Assembly (NCBI GenBank): GCA_964019135.1
Contig: OZ025253.1
Location: 459,233-523,232, forward strand
DNA length: 64,000 nt
Origin: Arenicola marina
Taxonomy: Eukaryota; Annelida; Polychaeta; Arenicolidae
Direction of reading: 5' to 3'
In this document: in pieces, positions 44,395 to 55,805 of the stretch
How positions within the stretch are numbered: the stretch's first letter is position 1
Layout of the letters: each line of letters begins with the position of its first letter
Position numbers and translations under genes: made by a program
The notes under the pieces: model-generated
Databases searched by the model: none
Told to the model about the DNA's origin: nothing
The model's input: the letters and a program-made list of their open reading frames with translations, nothing else

Positions 44395-45191
44395 CTCGAA
44401 GCAATATTAAAATACCAACGGAGATGTAATGTTGCCACAACGATCTCGATGCAAACGTTTTTATGCGAATTGTTATTTAATCTTGTGGAAACTTTCTTGA
44501 TGCAAACGTTAATATATGCAAAGTGTTTTTTAATGTTGTGGTAAGGTTTTCGATGCAAACGTTAATATGCGAATTGTTATCTAATCTTGTGAAAACTTTC
44601 TCGATGCAAACGTTAATATGCAAACTGTTATTTAGTGTTGTGATAACGCTCTCAATGCAAACGTTAATTTGGAAACTGTTATTTAATGTTGTGGCAAGGC
44701 TCTCGATGCAAACGTTAATATACAAACTGTTATTTAATGTTGTGGCAACGCTCTCGATGCAAACGTTAAAATGTAAACTGTTATTTCATGTTGTGGCAAA
44801 GTCTTGATGCAAACGTCAATATGCGAACGGTTATCCAATGTTGTGCAAACGTTCTCGATGCAAACGTAAATCTGTGAACGGTTATCTAATGCTGTGGTAA
44901 CGTTCTCGATGCAAACGGTGATATGCGAACGGTTATCTAATGCTGTGGTAACGTTCTCGATGCAAGCGTTAAAATGTAAACTGTTATTTCATGTTGTGGC
45001 AAAGTCTTGATGCAAACGTCAATATGCGAACGGTTATCCAATGTTGTGCAAACGTTCTCGATGCAAACGTAAATCTGTGAACGGTTATCTAATGCTATGG
45101 TAACGTTCTCGATGCAAGCGTTAAAATGCTAACTGTTATTTCATGTTGTGGCAAAGTCTTGATGCAAACGTCAATATGCAAACGGTTATCT
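44395..45191. repeat. 51-bp tandem array, left part, about 16 diverged copies
   Basis: The unit is ACGTTCTCGATGCAAACGTT plus AATATGCGAACGGTTATCTA plus ATGCTGTGGTA (51 bp). Copies on the left are more diverged (GCAAACGTTAATATGCAAAC). Variant copies with AAGTCTTGATGCAAACGTC recur, which suggests internal block duplication. The array is interrupted at 45192. Confidence 0.9.
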
Positions 45192-45374
45192 TCTTTTTTT
45201 TGGCATCCGTCCGTCTGCGAAAGACGATGGATTTGCAGCTTTGTTTGGTTTAAGTTTTACGATTCGTAACGCGGCATTTACGCTTATGACTGAATAATCC
45301 TATCTGTGATCGACAGAGCTTACCGCAGTCATCGCAACGGTGACCTGTCGATAGATCTTGGTTTTTGCTCGCTG
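45192..45374 (-). mobile_element. 5'-truncated LINE insertion carrying a C-terminal zinc-finger coding tail
   Basis: The minus strand reads through a finger-like peptide: HRCDDCGKLCRSQIGLFSHK then RKC, then a stop, a short tail and a poly(A) stretch (T8 at about 45194 on the plus strand). A CxxC...H...C finger at the C-terminus is known from several invertebrate LINE reverse transcriptases. It interrupts the 51-bp array, and array sequence resumes at once on the far side (GAACGGTTATC on both sides). Confidence 0.7.
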
Positions 45375-45665
45375 GTGAACGGTTATCTAATGCCGCGGTA
45401 ACGTTCTCGATGCAAACGTTAATATGCGAACGGTTATCTAATGCTGTGGTAACGTTCTCGATGCAAACGTTAATATGCGAACGGTTATCTAATGCTGTGG
45501 TAACGTTCTCGATTCAAACGTTAATATGCGAACGGTTATCTAATGCTGTGGTAACGTTCTCGATGCAAACGGTGATATGCGAACGGTTATCTAATGCTGT
45601 GGTAACGTTCTCGATGCAAACGGTGATATGCGAATTGTTATCTAATGTAGTAGTAACATTGGTAA
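45375..45665. repeat. 51-bp tandem array, right part, about 6 copies
   Basis: Continuation of the array at 44395-45191, with more uniform copies (ACGTTCTCGATGCAAACGTT and GCGAACGGTTATCTAATGCT). The unit is divisible by three, so a 114-codon frame crosses it without meaning. Confidence 0.9.
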
Positions 45666-46128
45666 TTAAGTTTTATTTCAAAACAAAAATTCGACAACAT
45701 GGTACATAAAAGCATATAACAGTCGTAAAGCGCGGTCACATCGAGATTGTTGTGGGCGGCTGAAAGGTAATACATGTTATAATTTCTCCGTATTTATTAT
45801 ATCAGGGGAATGTTGGGCATGTGCGTGGCAGGGCGGCAGCGGGCGGGGGGGGGATTAACTGTGCTTGGAGAGCATGTGGCGGGGGAGGGGGGGGGGGGGA
45901 GTTGCTTAATTTCTGGGCCTGTGTATCCTGCTGGTATTTTGCATATAGGTTAAAATCGCTGTTTAAAGCTACCTTATGCCAGTTATGGGGTCCTAGTGGT
46001 GAAGCATGTGGTTATCGGCACCTCGTTGCCATGGGCTACAGGTTGAAGGCCTGTTGATTGTTGAGGTCTCCTTCGTGGAGGGTCATATGGGTTGACCGAT
46101 ACTAGATGGATTATTTGAAAGTCCTTAT
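45666..46128. other. No gene recognised; G-rich patch
   Basis: Mostly unique sequence with G runs at about 45845 and 45890. Nothing further could be supported. Confidence 0.4.
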
Positions 46129-46783
46129 CTACTTGGCATAAGAAACTATTACGGCCCCATTTATCTTTAAACAGAGTCCGTGCGTACTCCGTATATTACG
46201 GGTACAAAAATGGTAATTTTTTATCTTGGTGCGTAGAGCGTTGTTAAAAATTGCCCAAAGTTGTGGATATCCTGCCTTTAGCTTTAAGTTTTCGGGAGAG
46301 CCACTCGGAGTGTTTGCATAGGTTAAGTATGTAGCTAATAACGTTTGAGGGTGCCTGGGCATGTTCGATTTGGGTAAAGCCGAAGCATATCGTAAAAGCA
46401 TTCAGCGAATTTCTAGTGCTCAGGAGTTTCTTAAAAAACACTTTAAAAGGGGCTTTTGATTCTTGAAAGTGGCAGCATTTGGTGAAGCAGTGATAGATAG
46501 TTTTTACCATGTCGTCACAGAACAGACAATTGGGGCTATCCGCGATGATTTTGCACTGGTGCAGGCATTTATTGCAGTTTAACGTTTGATGGCATAGTTT
46601 CCATTGAAAATCCGATAATTGGCGGTTCAAAGACTTCTTGTAAATATCCCCGAAGATTAAATCCGGGTCTAACGTTGTGTGAAACACCCTTTCCCAATTC
46701 AATACACCTGGCGGAAAAGTGTTTTTATACAGTGTCTGTAGCGTGAATTTGTAATCTTCAAGAGGTTGGTCATCCTCCCCCAA
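46129..46783 (-). pseudogene. L1/Tx1-like LINE, C-terminal fragment with zf-RVT-type region
   Basis: A 179-codon minus-strand frame has the pattern seen downstream of reverse transcriptase in L1-like elements. The segment LSDFQWKLCHQTLNCNKCLH is followed by CLFCDDMVKTIYHCFTKC, a Cys/His-rich region resembling the zf-RVT domain. The reading then shifts frame near 46260 and continues about 45 codons (LWAIFNNALRTKIKNYHFC). No catalytic palm domain is present. The fragment sits in the segment bounded by inverted repeats and shows no sign of host function. Confidence 0.7.
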
Positions 46784-46904
46784 GAAGAAGGTCTATTCTG
46801 TAGAAGTAACGTTAGCATGCTAACGTAAACCAAAAAGTAACCAATCAAACCTTGATAAAACGTTACACTAACGGTACACTAACATTTACATGCTATCTGG
46901 GTAA

Positions 46905-49900
46905 GTGCATTAACTTTATATCAACATGCCCTTTTAAGTAAATGCATTTAGCAACATGTCCTTATAATTATTGCTGATTGTTTCTTCATGTAAAAAGGAT
47001 CTATGCTTATTATTTATAGGCATATATGTTGCTCAGCCCTTTGAGAAATTGAGCAGCTTTAGGCTTTCATACCGTTTTCATTACCGTCAGAAGGAAAACG
47101 AATGTAGGGGCGCAGACGCCGCTCATCGTGTGACCAGGAGGCGGGAAGGGGCGGGGTGGGGGTGGGGGGGCAACTCAAATCTTACGATCGGGAGGAAGGC
47201 GGGGAGATGGACTGATGGACGACGGCGGAGCTGAACTCATCCCACCGCGGTGACTTCGAGATCACCGTGGCGCCACCTAGCGAATGCAATTTATATGTGA
47301 CCGTTTTTCAACGTTGCGAGTATTTTTTTATCTCATTAATCCAATGTACATACCAGGAAATAACATCAACAACAAATATCAGAACCTGTGACCAATATGT
47401 TTTCGTTTTTGCTTTTTTTTACCCCTTAGGTGACAATGCTTGAGGAGGTTTGGATGGGACGGTTCAAGCTCACATCTATACTAATAAAATGAAGCTGTTT
47501 GTCCCACTATGCCGCTGCATGCAAGAGCACATTGGCGTCAGCAGCCGCCTTGAACGTATATCCAACCGAACCACTGTGTGCACTGAATGGTGTGCCTTGG
47601 TGTATCAACATTGTCGCTCTTAGATGTGTCAACGCTATCGCATGTGTCAACACTACCGCTGGGTGCTTATCACCTTATCCCGCGCATAATATCGCTTTCG
47701 GGTGCTTATCACACATGGTGACCATGTCTGCGGCTGGTCTACCTTGCTTGGTTCCAACAGTAATAATATTTCTCGCAACGCCTTATCGCCCGAACCGTTA
47801 TCAAAGCTAACAATCCTGTACGGTCTCGCGCCCACAACTTCCCATCAGTAGCAAGATAACAAACTCTGCCCGGGAAACCTTGCCTATATAATACGCTTCT
47901 CTTAACATCAGTCACAGCAGTATCCAATTTTACAGTATAGCTAAGCGGACTACAAGTCAATTCTACAGATCCAACCAGGATGTCAGGCCGATTTTATCCA
48001 CTGAAGGTAGTAGTCTGAAGTTAAATGACGGACCACGGACGGGAAACAGCCCCTTTTTTTACTCAATCCATGTAGGAGCTTGGGCCTTAGTTTTACTGGA
48101 CTGATATTCGTTTATTAGCGTGCTTTAGCCGCAATTTGAGTATTCTGTACTGGATGCACAATAATTGAACAAAGTGTTTAAATATCCTTAACATTTATGT
48201 CCCATTATTCCGTAGCTCCCAGTCTCAATTTATGTCAATATAATTATCGATATTATTTCTGCCCAATGTCTTCTGCCTGCTACTATTTGACGTATAAAAC
48301 AAAATACTGTCATCTGCTTGCAGGGCGGCTAGTAACAAAAAAAACTAGCCTGAAAAGCTGTCAATATTATTGTATTATTTGTGTAAGTGTAGCAGAGTCG
48401 ATATGTGAGGGCTCAGACACAGAGAAGCAACAGACAAATGATGGGCTGTTCCGGAGTTTATTCATTACGACGAAAAACCCCCAAAAAACAACACCCTGCA
48501 ATGAGTCAGGAAAAACCAAAATAATGATAAGTCACGATGACAAAAGTTTAGCAAGCTGGCAGAACTCATTACAATAAAAGAAATTTAATCGTTATGAAAG
48601 TTATATTATGCTTTCATGCAAATACTAGATAAATGGAATAATATGATACATAATAATTTGAAAACAGTGGTGAAGCTATGTGAAGACACAAATGAAACAA
48701 GTATAACTTGTAATAAATTCCAAGTTGCCTATAAAAATGGTAACTATTTCTAATAATGAATTTCTATAATTATCAAAGTTATCAATAAACTAGTTGACTA
48801 TATATTTCTAGTCTCCAATAACCCTGACTATTATGATAAATGAATACAACTAGATCTAGAAATGTCAGGAGAGTATCACGCCTGACAGCATGTTTTCAAA
48901 TACAAATATTTAAATTCACACGATAATCACAAACAGGTGATAAGTTTAACGAGATTGACTCATAAAATATACATGTTATAATCCTAACCTCATTTAACCA
49001 AACAAGATTCCCATAAGCTAGCGATATAAATTGACAAGCTTTGTATGAGGTTTGCGATAATCCGAGATGATAAATAATTAAACAATGGTGATATAATTTC
49101 ACACATATTAACGGCAGTCTCCTTGCTGGTGTTTAACTCATTTCAGCGTTGGTAGACCCTGTAACATGTAAATAATTATGTGAAATACAAAAAATAAATA
49201 TCGATCTGGAAAAGGATTTAACCTTGGCCCCATATTCCCAGGGATAAAGTGGCATTCACAAATTTAATACATCGCACTGTCAAAGTAACAAGACATAATC
49301 CCAAAAATAAGATTAGCCATAATACACACCCTCGTCACATGAATTAACATGCTCACATTTTAAGAAAAATGCAATTTGTATATATAATATATAACTGAAC
49401 ACAACACTGACAAGTCATGGCCATACTCCCCATGGGCCTGCCATGGCATAGGCATAGCCATAGGCATTAAATTAAAGGTCTAAACCATTAAGTTACAACA
49501 AATGTCAAATTGTTAAAATGCTAAGGTCATATCGCTTTTAATAAGTCACTACCTTAGATAAGCGACACATATCACAAAATAACACAGATATATTCGTAGC
49601 AGAACTGAACAAAACTAAACGTAACACCTAAAAGTTAAATCAACCGGCTTTGTCAAATGCTCGAGACATAAAGCGGCATACCCACGTGGTATATTTCCAC
49701 GCTTAAAACTGACTAAGAGTTGTCTCCAAATTGATTACACAAATATTAGAAATACAGTTCAAAATAGTTATAACGAGTGATATAACGTCGTCTGAAATGT
49801 ACCACAAACTAACCTGACGGACGGCAAAGCGGAAAAAAGGCTAATCTGTTAAGTGACTCTGGGTCCGAAAGACGTCTTGCTCGTTGAGCGACTTTAAGAA

Positions 49901-52236
49901 GAAGGGAATGTCCCCAAGCGGAAGCGGATGTTTAAACAGCGGTGCCTCACTAGATACATAACACTAGATGGCGAAACTTTTAACAAGAAGTTATCTCAAA
50001 GAGTACCACTAGGTGTCACCTCTGTAATCTTAACTAACCGTAAAACTGACTTTGTCACATACGCATATCACAAAGTACTCATTGCGCAAAAATCAGGATG
50101 TTTTACAGCCTTGTTTTTTTTCTATAATCATAAATAAGCTTAGGTGAAAATACCCGAAAATCCCATAGGCCGCCATGTTAAGGTGTAATAAGGGGTTGGG
50201 GGCTTCTATACCTCACGTTTTAGAAAAAGTAACCTGAAACTAATGTTTTAAATTATTGTGTTGTAATAAGCATATAAACAGATGTGTCTGGTGAAAATTT
50301 CACAATTTTTTACCGTAAGTTTTAAAAAGTAGAATACTAGCTTAACTTGAGGTACTGGCAGCCCCCCCCCCACCCCCCTATACTTAATTTTAGCATTCTC
50401 GCATCGAGACCCTTGGCCCGATGTAGAGTCTGCTCCCGTTTATCATTTTCCTTGGTGTTGCGACAAGAATCGCTGGGTAAAATATCCCGCACACCCTCGT
50501 ATCATATTTGTCTTGCTTCCAGTAAATGACGTCAAATTTGAATATTCATGAGTTGTTAGAATCTTTAAATGTCGTATTTACTGGCCTGTCGCGCTTAGTT
50601 GAATTTTACAAGTGGTTGTTACGGACATCTTAGATCAATAATACAAGGTCATATATTTGATCTTACCTTTATTTTAATTTTCGTTTTTATGGGGTATTAA
50701 TACTAATATGTAAGCCCGGCAGTGACGTAGCTACCATTGACGCAGAATACGCAGTGCGCTGGTGCGTCCCATTTTTTCCTCATGTTTCGGAGCCCCCCCC
50801 CCGACCCTCCTCCTCTCGCGGCTGTTAGTCTGCGTTCACTTTATTTCGAGGCTGGTTACGACACTGATCAGCTGACCGGATACGATTCTCATTTTTTGCA
50901 GGAAATCAAAAAAGCCATCGACCAATTTTCGCTAACATAGGCCTACGCTGTAATTTGGAGGTGTAGGAGCTACAGCCCCATCTCAGGGAGGGGGGTCGGA
51001 CCCACTCCCTCCCCATATTTGAGCAAGGATATGCCTACCATTGTTTAAGGCAAACTATAACCGCCCAGACCCCTACTACCTTACAGGCATATATAATATG
51101 GCTATAAACGCTCAATGAGGATGAGCTCAGAGAAATCAGACAGGCTGCCGTCTCATTTCCGCTGTATTATAAAAAATAAACCACTGCTTTTGTTAACTTA
51201 ACTAGAAGTTATGTTAGAAAAGATCCCACTATACTAAGGTAGGACCTACCGGTTTGCATTAGAATGCGCGAAGTTGCGTGGACGGGGTTTGTCTCGTTTG
51301 ATATCGACCGCAGTTGACAAGTGGAGGGTCGTCTGCAGTTGATCGATGAACTATGACCTCACGGAAATATCCGAAGCACAGGCGGAAGTGTACGAACTAC
51401 TGTCTCCTGGTAGACCAACCAAGGTAGCCATATTGAAATCGTGCTTAAATATCCGTCTCATCCTCGCTGTATTTGGTTAAAGTTGGCGCTTTTCGCACGT
51501 AAGTAGCAAGAATGCTTCCAGATGCAGCTAAAGTTTACCAAATTTTTGTGATTTTAGGAGATAGAGCTTGAGAAATCAAGCTTAATGTTGGGGTCCTTAC
51601 CCGAGGACTTAGATCTTCCCCTTTCACGTTGAAATGAACGGACCGGGTCCGCGGAAACATCCATCAGTGTCGCCTCCAGTACACATACAAGCCCAACCGC
51701 AAGTGAGACCGACACAACAGTATCCTTTTGATTAAATATATATGTTGAAAAATATGGGGATGTTAAGGAGATACTTAATATGAATGTTTTCAACTACCAT
51801 CTGTGCCAAAACCGCCCATGTGGCACGGACAACATGGACGCCGTCACTTTAGGGTCGCGACCGGTGAATCGTTAATATCTGCGTTTTAACTAAATGTGGA
51901 ATTGTAACCTATGTGCCTTGCTTTTGCTGGGATGTTTTGTGCTTGCTGTGTCGATATCTCACATGTAAAATTAACAGCGAAGCTTGTGGATAGTCATTCT
52001 TGAGTAGGCGTGCCTGGAACATAATTTCCAGGCTGTCGTCGGTGTCGAGAACTATCCGAACTATAACTATAATTATGAACTGGGCCTAACTGCCGTTCTG
52101 TCAAATTTGGGTTTGTGGAAAACAATCATTTTATTACAGTAGGCTTAGGTTTATAGCCAACTAGTACTAAATTTGATCACCTAATTTTTGTAGCCAGCTG
52201 TTTACCTCCCTTTTTAGTAGGTGCTGGAATATAAAC
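46905..52236. other. About 5.3 kb with no supported gene
   Basis: AT-rich, mostly unique sequence. Noted points only: a G-rich stretch at 47145-47170; TCTATACTAATAAAATGAAG at 47475, which resembles a Helitron 5' end; C runs at 50360 and 50795; and a GC-richer patch at 51240-51500 ending in a good donor-like CAC/GTAAGTAG at 51499. Frames of up to 126 codons have no recognisable domain. Confidence 0.4.
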
Positions 52237-53165
52237 CTCTTTGAATTACCTATGGCAGAGGGTGCTGCTGTTGTCCTTAGTTCAAAGTGTGTGACTGAAA
52301 ATGCCTTCTAAAGTCAAAGTCATAAATATCGTAGACACACGCTTCGGCCCATATTTTCCGCGAACTTTCCTCCATCACTCTCAAAATCAGACGTGAGAAA
52401 GCAACACTAGACCATTTTAATGATACCAAACTTACGTTTGTACTGCGATGTTATACTTTTTTATGACACAAAGAATATCTCTCCATGCTGACACGCCATT
52501 GGCAGAAAATGCTCTGTCGTCAAAATACTAAAAGACGCGTCATAAAATGATGGTTGCCATGGCGCCGAACGTGCTCTGAACAATACATGCTCTATATTTA
52601 TACCTGCCACGAAGATGTCATGGCAACTATAGAGCCTTTCATTGTCTGTGATTTAGTCTATTTGCGAAAGTGTGTCTGCTGCCAATGGAGCGTCAGGATG
52701 GAGAAATATTCTTTCTATCATAGAAAAGGATAACATCTCAGTACAAACGTAAGTTTGGTATCATTAAAATGGTCTAGTGTTGCTTTCTCATGTCAGTGAT
52801 TTGGAGAGCGATCGCAGCACAATCGCGGAAAATATGGGCCGAAACGTGTGTCTACGGCATTTATGACTTTGACTTTAGCGTGAGTCATATGCTAATGAAG
52901 CAGGGAACCAAGTGGCATTCACAGGTACCAGCATCCGCCAAAAACAAATATGGCGGTTGGTTGTTCGGGAAAAGATTTGTGCTCCAACATTTATTTGTGA
53001 ATATATTATACAAACAACTACACAAAGAATATAACAGAAACAACCTAGTGTTTACACACTTTCTTGATATCAGAAGGTTAGAACAAAGTATATAGAATAT
53101 ATAAACACTATGATTGTACACGCACATATTATGATAAAAGCTACAGTAAATTCCCTACTAACGTC
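52237..53165. repeat. Dispersed repeat related to 23890-24400
   Basis: GCTGCTGTTGTCCTTAGTTC (52264) and CGCCAAAAACAAATATGGCG (52936) match 24290 and 24384 in the same order, while 52955-53165 matches 23970-24185 on the opposite strand. Between the two first landmarks this copy carries an extra inverted repeat (52308-52878). No gene. Confidence 0.65.
52308..52878. mobile_element. Foldback element, arms about 200 bp
   Basis: The left arm 52308-52505 and right arm 52679-52878 are imperfect inverted copies (CTAAAGTCAAAGTCATAAAT against ATTTATGACTTTGACTTTAG; TTTTAATGATACCAAACTTA against its inverse at 52750), with a spacer of about 170 bp. The related repeat near 24315 lacks it, which indicates insertion of a foldback or MITE-like unit. 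No coding content. Confidence 0.75.
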
Positions 53166-54899
53166 GAAGGATTTTAACATTGCTACCGTTGTGCCCCTAG
53201 ATAAGCGAGCTTGCCTCAGAGTAGCCCCGAGGGACCCAGGAGTCACAGGCTCCTCCCTAGGGTCCCGAAGCAGCCCATTGACGCTGCCGCCAAAATCAAA
53301 CAGAATATTAAAAATAAATTAAATTTAAATTACTTTCTGGGAGTATCATGCATATATCTTAATATTTCCTTATTCTATGCAACTTAATCTATTACTTAAC
53401 CTTTTAGTTGATGTCTTTACTCATATTATAAAGGTATCCAAGACGATTTAGTCCGCTGCTTCAACTTTCACGCTGTGCGCAATGATAAACAAATATGGCG
53501 GTTAGCTCATGTGCGAATGTACATGAAGTGGCGCCATCTGGCGGTGAACGTTAGCGCTATATTACGCATACACGCCTCGGTGCTCATTCCTTTCTATGTT
53601 GTGAAACAATTGATATTTTTGGTGTTATTTTCAAACGTGTTTATGTTTGCTCACCATGCCGTATCGAATGAGCATTCAAAGGTATTGAGCACCGAGGCGC
53701 GTATGCGCAATATATGGTGCCAGAAAACTAGGGGAAAATGTCGGAAAAGGTAGGGACTCCAGGAACAAAATTAGGGCATTATGATGAAAATTAGCTATGC
53801 CTTTTCTGCATACCTATTTACAGGATGACTTTTACCCTTACCATATCACTTCGAGAGCAGGGTATGTATTATACAATGTACAATATGATACCTACTCTAT
53901 TATACCTACTGTGTGCCAGTACCCAGTGTCACAGGTCATCGGGCATCAATCAAGCACTTTTGGCTTGATCCTGATGTACTGGAATTCCTTCAAACAAAGG
54001 GTGCCTTGCTTGTCACCGGTTGAAATCATGGAACAGTTGAAATCATGGTAGTGGCTCGTTAGGACAACACTTTTTTGGGGTGGGGGGGTGGTTACCAGTA
54101 ATATCAAGCAGGACAAGTGAAAATTTAACGTACTTGTTCTCGTACTTGTCCATGTCAGGAGTTAGTGTCGAACCCTGGAACCACCCCAATACCCCATCTC
54201 CTCTTTGCTGCGCAATACCCTTTCCTGTTAACCTGCTTATCATAATCCCATCCAGCGAACCAAGTCAATTATTCCTGAGTCAATTGTTCATTCAAGCTGT
54301 CTCGACGACCACACAACATTTACCTCTTCCTCTCCCATGGCACCTTTTATCAAGTGTCACTAGTGGCTGGCTCTCTTGGCAATTACTGTATACTAATGAA
54401 TGACTGTTTGCTTGTCTGGCCGATTAACCTATTGTACATATTTAATGTGAGAATGCCAGCCGTATCAAGTTACATTGATGACGTTAAGATGTAATCAATT
54501 ATTAGGCAAAACCAGTATTATTTTCGTTTTTCATCCAGCCCCTACCAACACCCTCTTTAAACGCAGCCCCCCTTCCCTTGCTGCAGCTTCAAAAAGGCAG
54601 TTTACTTTCCAAGTATGTTAAAATCATAAGGGTCTTGTGTGATGGAGTATACACATGCATAAAGCAGGGCTGCAAATTGTCTAAATCATGAAATTAGGTG
54701 CCCTTGATTTTCATTGATGATAGTGGTATGCAATTTTTTATGCACATAAATATCAAGTTTTGCAATTTCTGAATGTTGATTTTGCGCATTGGAACACAAA
54801 CCGAAGTCCTTAAGATTCAGAAAACGCTATAAACACCTACCATATCCCACACCATAAATAAGGGGTTTGTGGAGGACTGCAAGCAACATACCAGGAGCT
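53166..54899. repeat. Hairpin at 53556-53715; otherwise no gene recognised
   Basis: GCATACACGCCTCGGTGCTC (53566) faces GAGCACCGAGGCGCGTATGC (53687). The arms total about 38 bp with a loop of about 85 bp. Around them are CAAATATGGCGG and GTGGCGCCATCTGGCGG. The remaining 1.5 kb shows only short, unsupported frames and a polypurine patch at 54075. Confidence 0.5.
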
Positions 54900-55110
54900 T
54901 TCAGATTATTTAACAAGAAACTTGAACCTATTCTGCTCTATGCTGCTGAAATTTGGGGGTATGAGCACTATGAACATCTAGAGAAAGTGCATATCAAGTT
55001 TTGTAAGAGCGTATTGGGCGTCCCATAGAACACACCCAATGATGCTGTACTGGGTGACCGCGGGAGAACACCATTAGTATTTGGTCAGATGCATTAAGTA
55101 TTGGCTGAAA
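54900..55110 (+). pseudogene. LINE C-terminal fragment, broken
   Basis: The forward translation reads KLEPILLYAAEIWGYEHYEH then LEKVHIKFCKSVLGVP, a stop, then NTPNDAVLGDRGRTPLVFGQ and a second stop. This YxxEIWG...FCKxxLGV...NxAVxGxxGRxPL pattern is characteristic of the region after the palm in many invertebrate LINE proteins. Traces continue to about 55200. At least two stops make it non-functional, and no palm motif is in view. Confidence 0.7.
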
Positions 55111-55390
55111 TTGATTGATGTGTCACCAGCAAGGTATCCAAAGCGTGTTATGACGTGTTGTTAAATTTGGATGAGGGTGTGGCTTCAGCATGAGGTAGGG
55201 CAGGTCAGTATATTCCTAGACTTGTTAACCAGTCCCACAGACGGGGAGCACCCTAGCCCAAAACTATATCTGACTACACTGAAGCGTCCACAACTGTTCG
55301 TTATGAAGATAATGCACAGTTTTGTCATTCATTATAATTTCAATAGCAGTCCATGTCTCTTGGCTCAAGTCTAAATATTTCTCAACATCG

Positions 55391-55444
55391 GCGGGTGCGA
55401 CTTATACACCGGTGCAACTTCTAGAAATTATCGACATTACGGTA
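55391..55444. mobile_element. Fragment of the MITE family seen at 34251
   Basis: GGTGCGACTTATACACCGGT followed shortly by ACATTACGGTA, matching the right end of the 561-bp MITE with an internal change. Only the end is present. Confidence 0.6.
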
Positions 55445-55805
55445 ATGCACAGTTTTGTCTTTTATTATCAAGATAATGCACCGTTTGGTCATCCGTTTTT
55501 TTAATAATGCTCTTATATGAATAAAATACGGCTAGGTCTGTTCTCTGCATTCGTGATAATGAACACTTTAGACACAGGTGTGATATCACACAATTCTTTC
55601 ACAGTGGATGAGTTTTATATGGTAATGAGAGCAGCCTATGAAATTTCAGATCCCTGTTCTACATTGGATCCTCCATTATATAGCAGGGCGCAACCTTAAC
55701 GCCTGTCAGGGACAAGGTTTTTTTCAAGTCGGACAAGGGCAAAGTGTTGCAAAGTTATGTAAAAAAAAAATTATAGTTATTTTTTGGGGCTTAAATAGGA
55801 GCGGA

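Larger units (their letters stand above)
43626..46904. mobile_element. Segment bounded by 16-bp inverted repeats, possible composite element
   Basis: TTACCCAGATAGCATG at 43626-43641 and its perfect inverse at 46889-46904. The outside flanks share GCATTTAGCAACAT followed by CCTTCTAATTA or CCTTATAATTA (43603-43627 and 46943-46970). Inside are a 75-bp repeat, a 51-bp array, a LINE tail and an L1-like fragment. No transposase was found. The flanking similarity is offset on the right, so the boundary is provisional. Confidence 0.4.
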
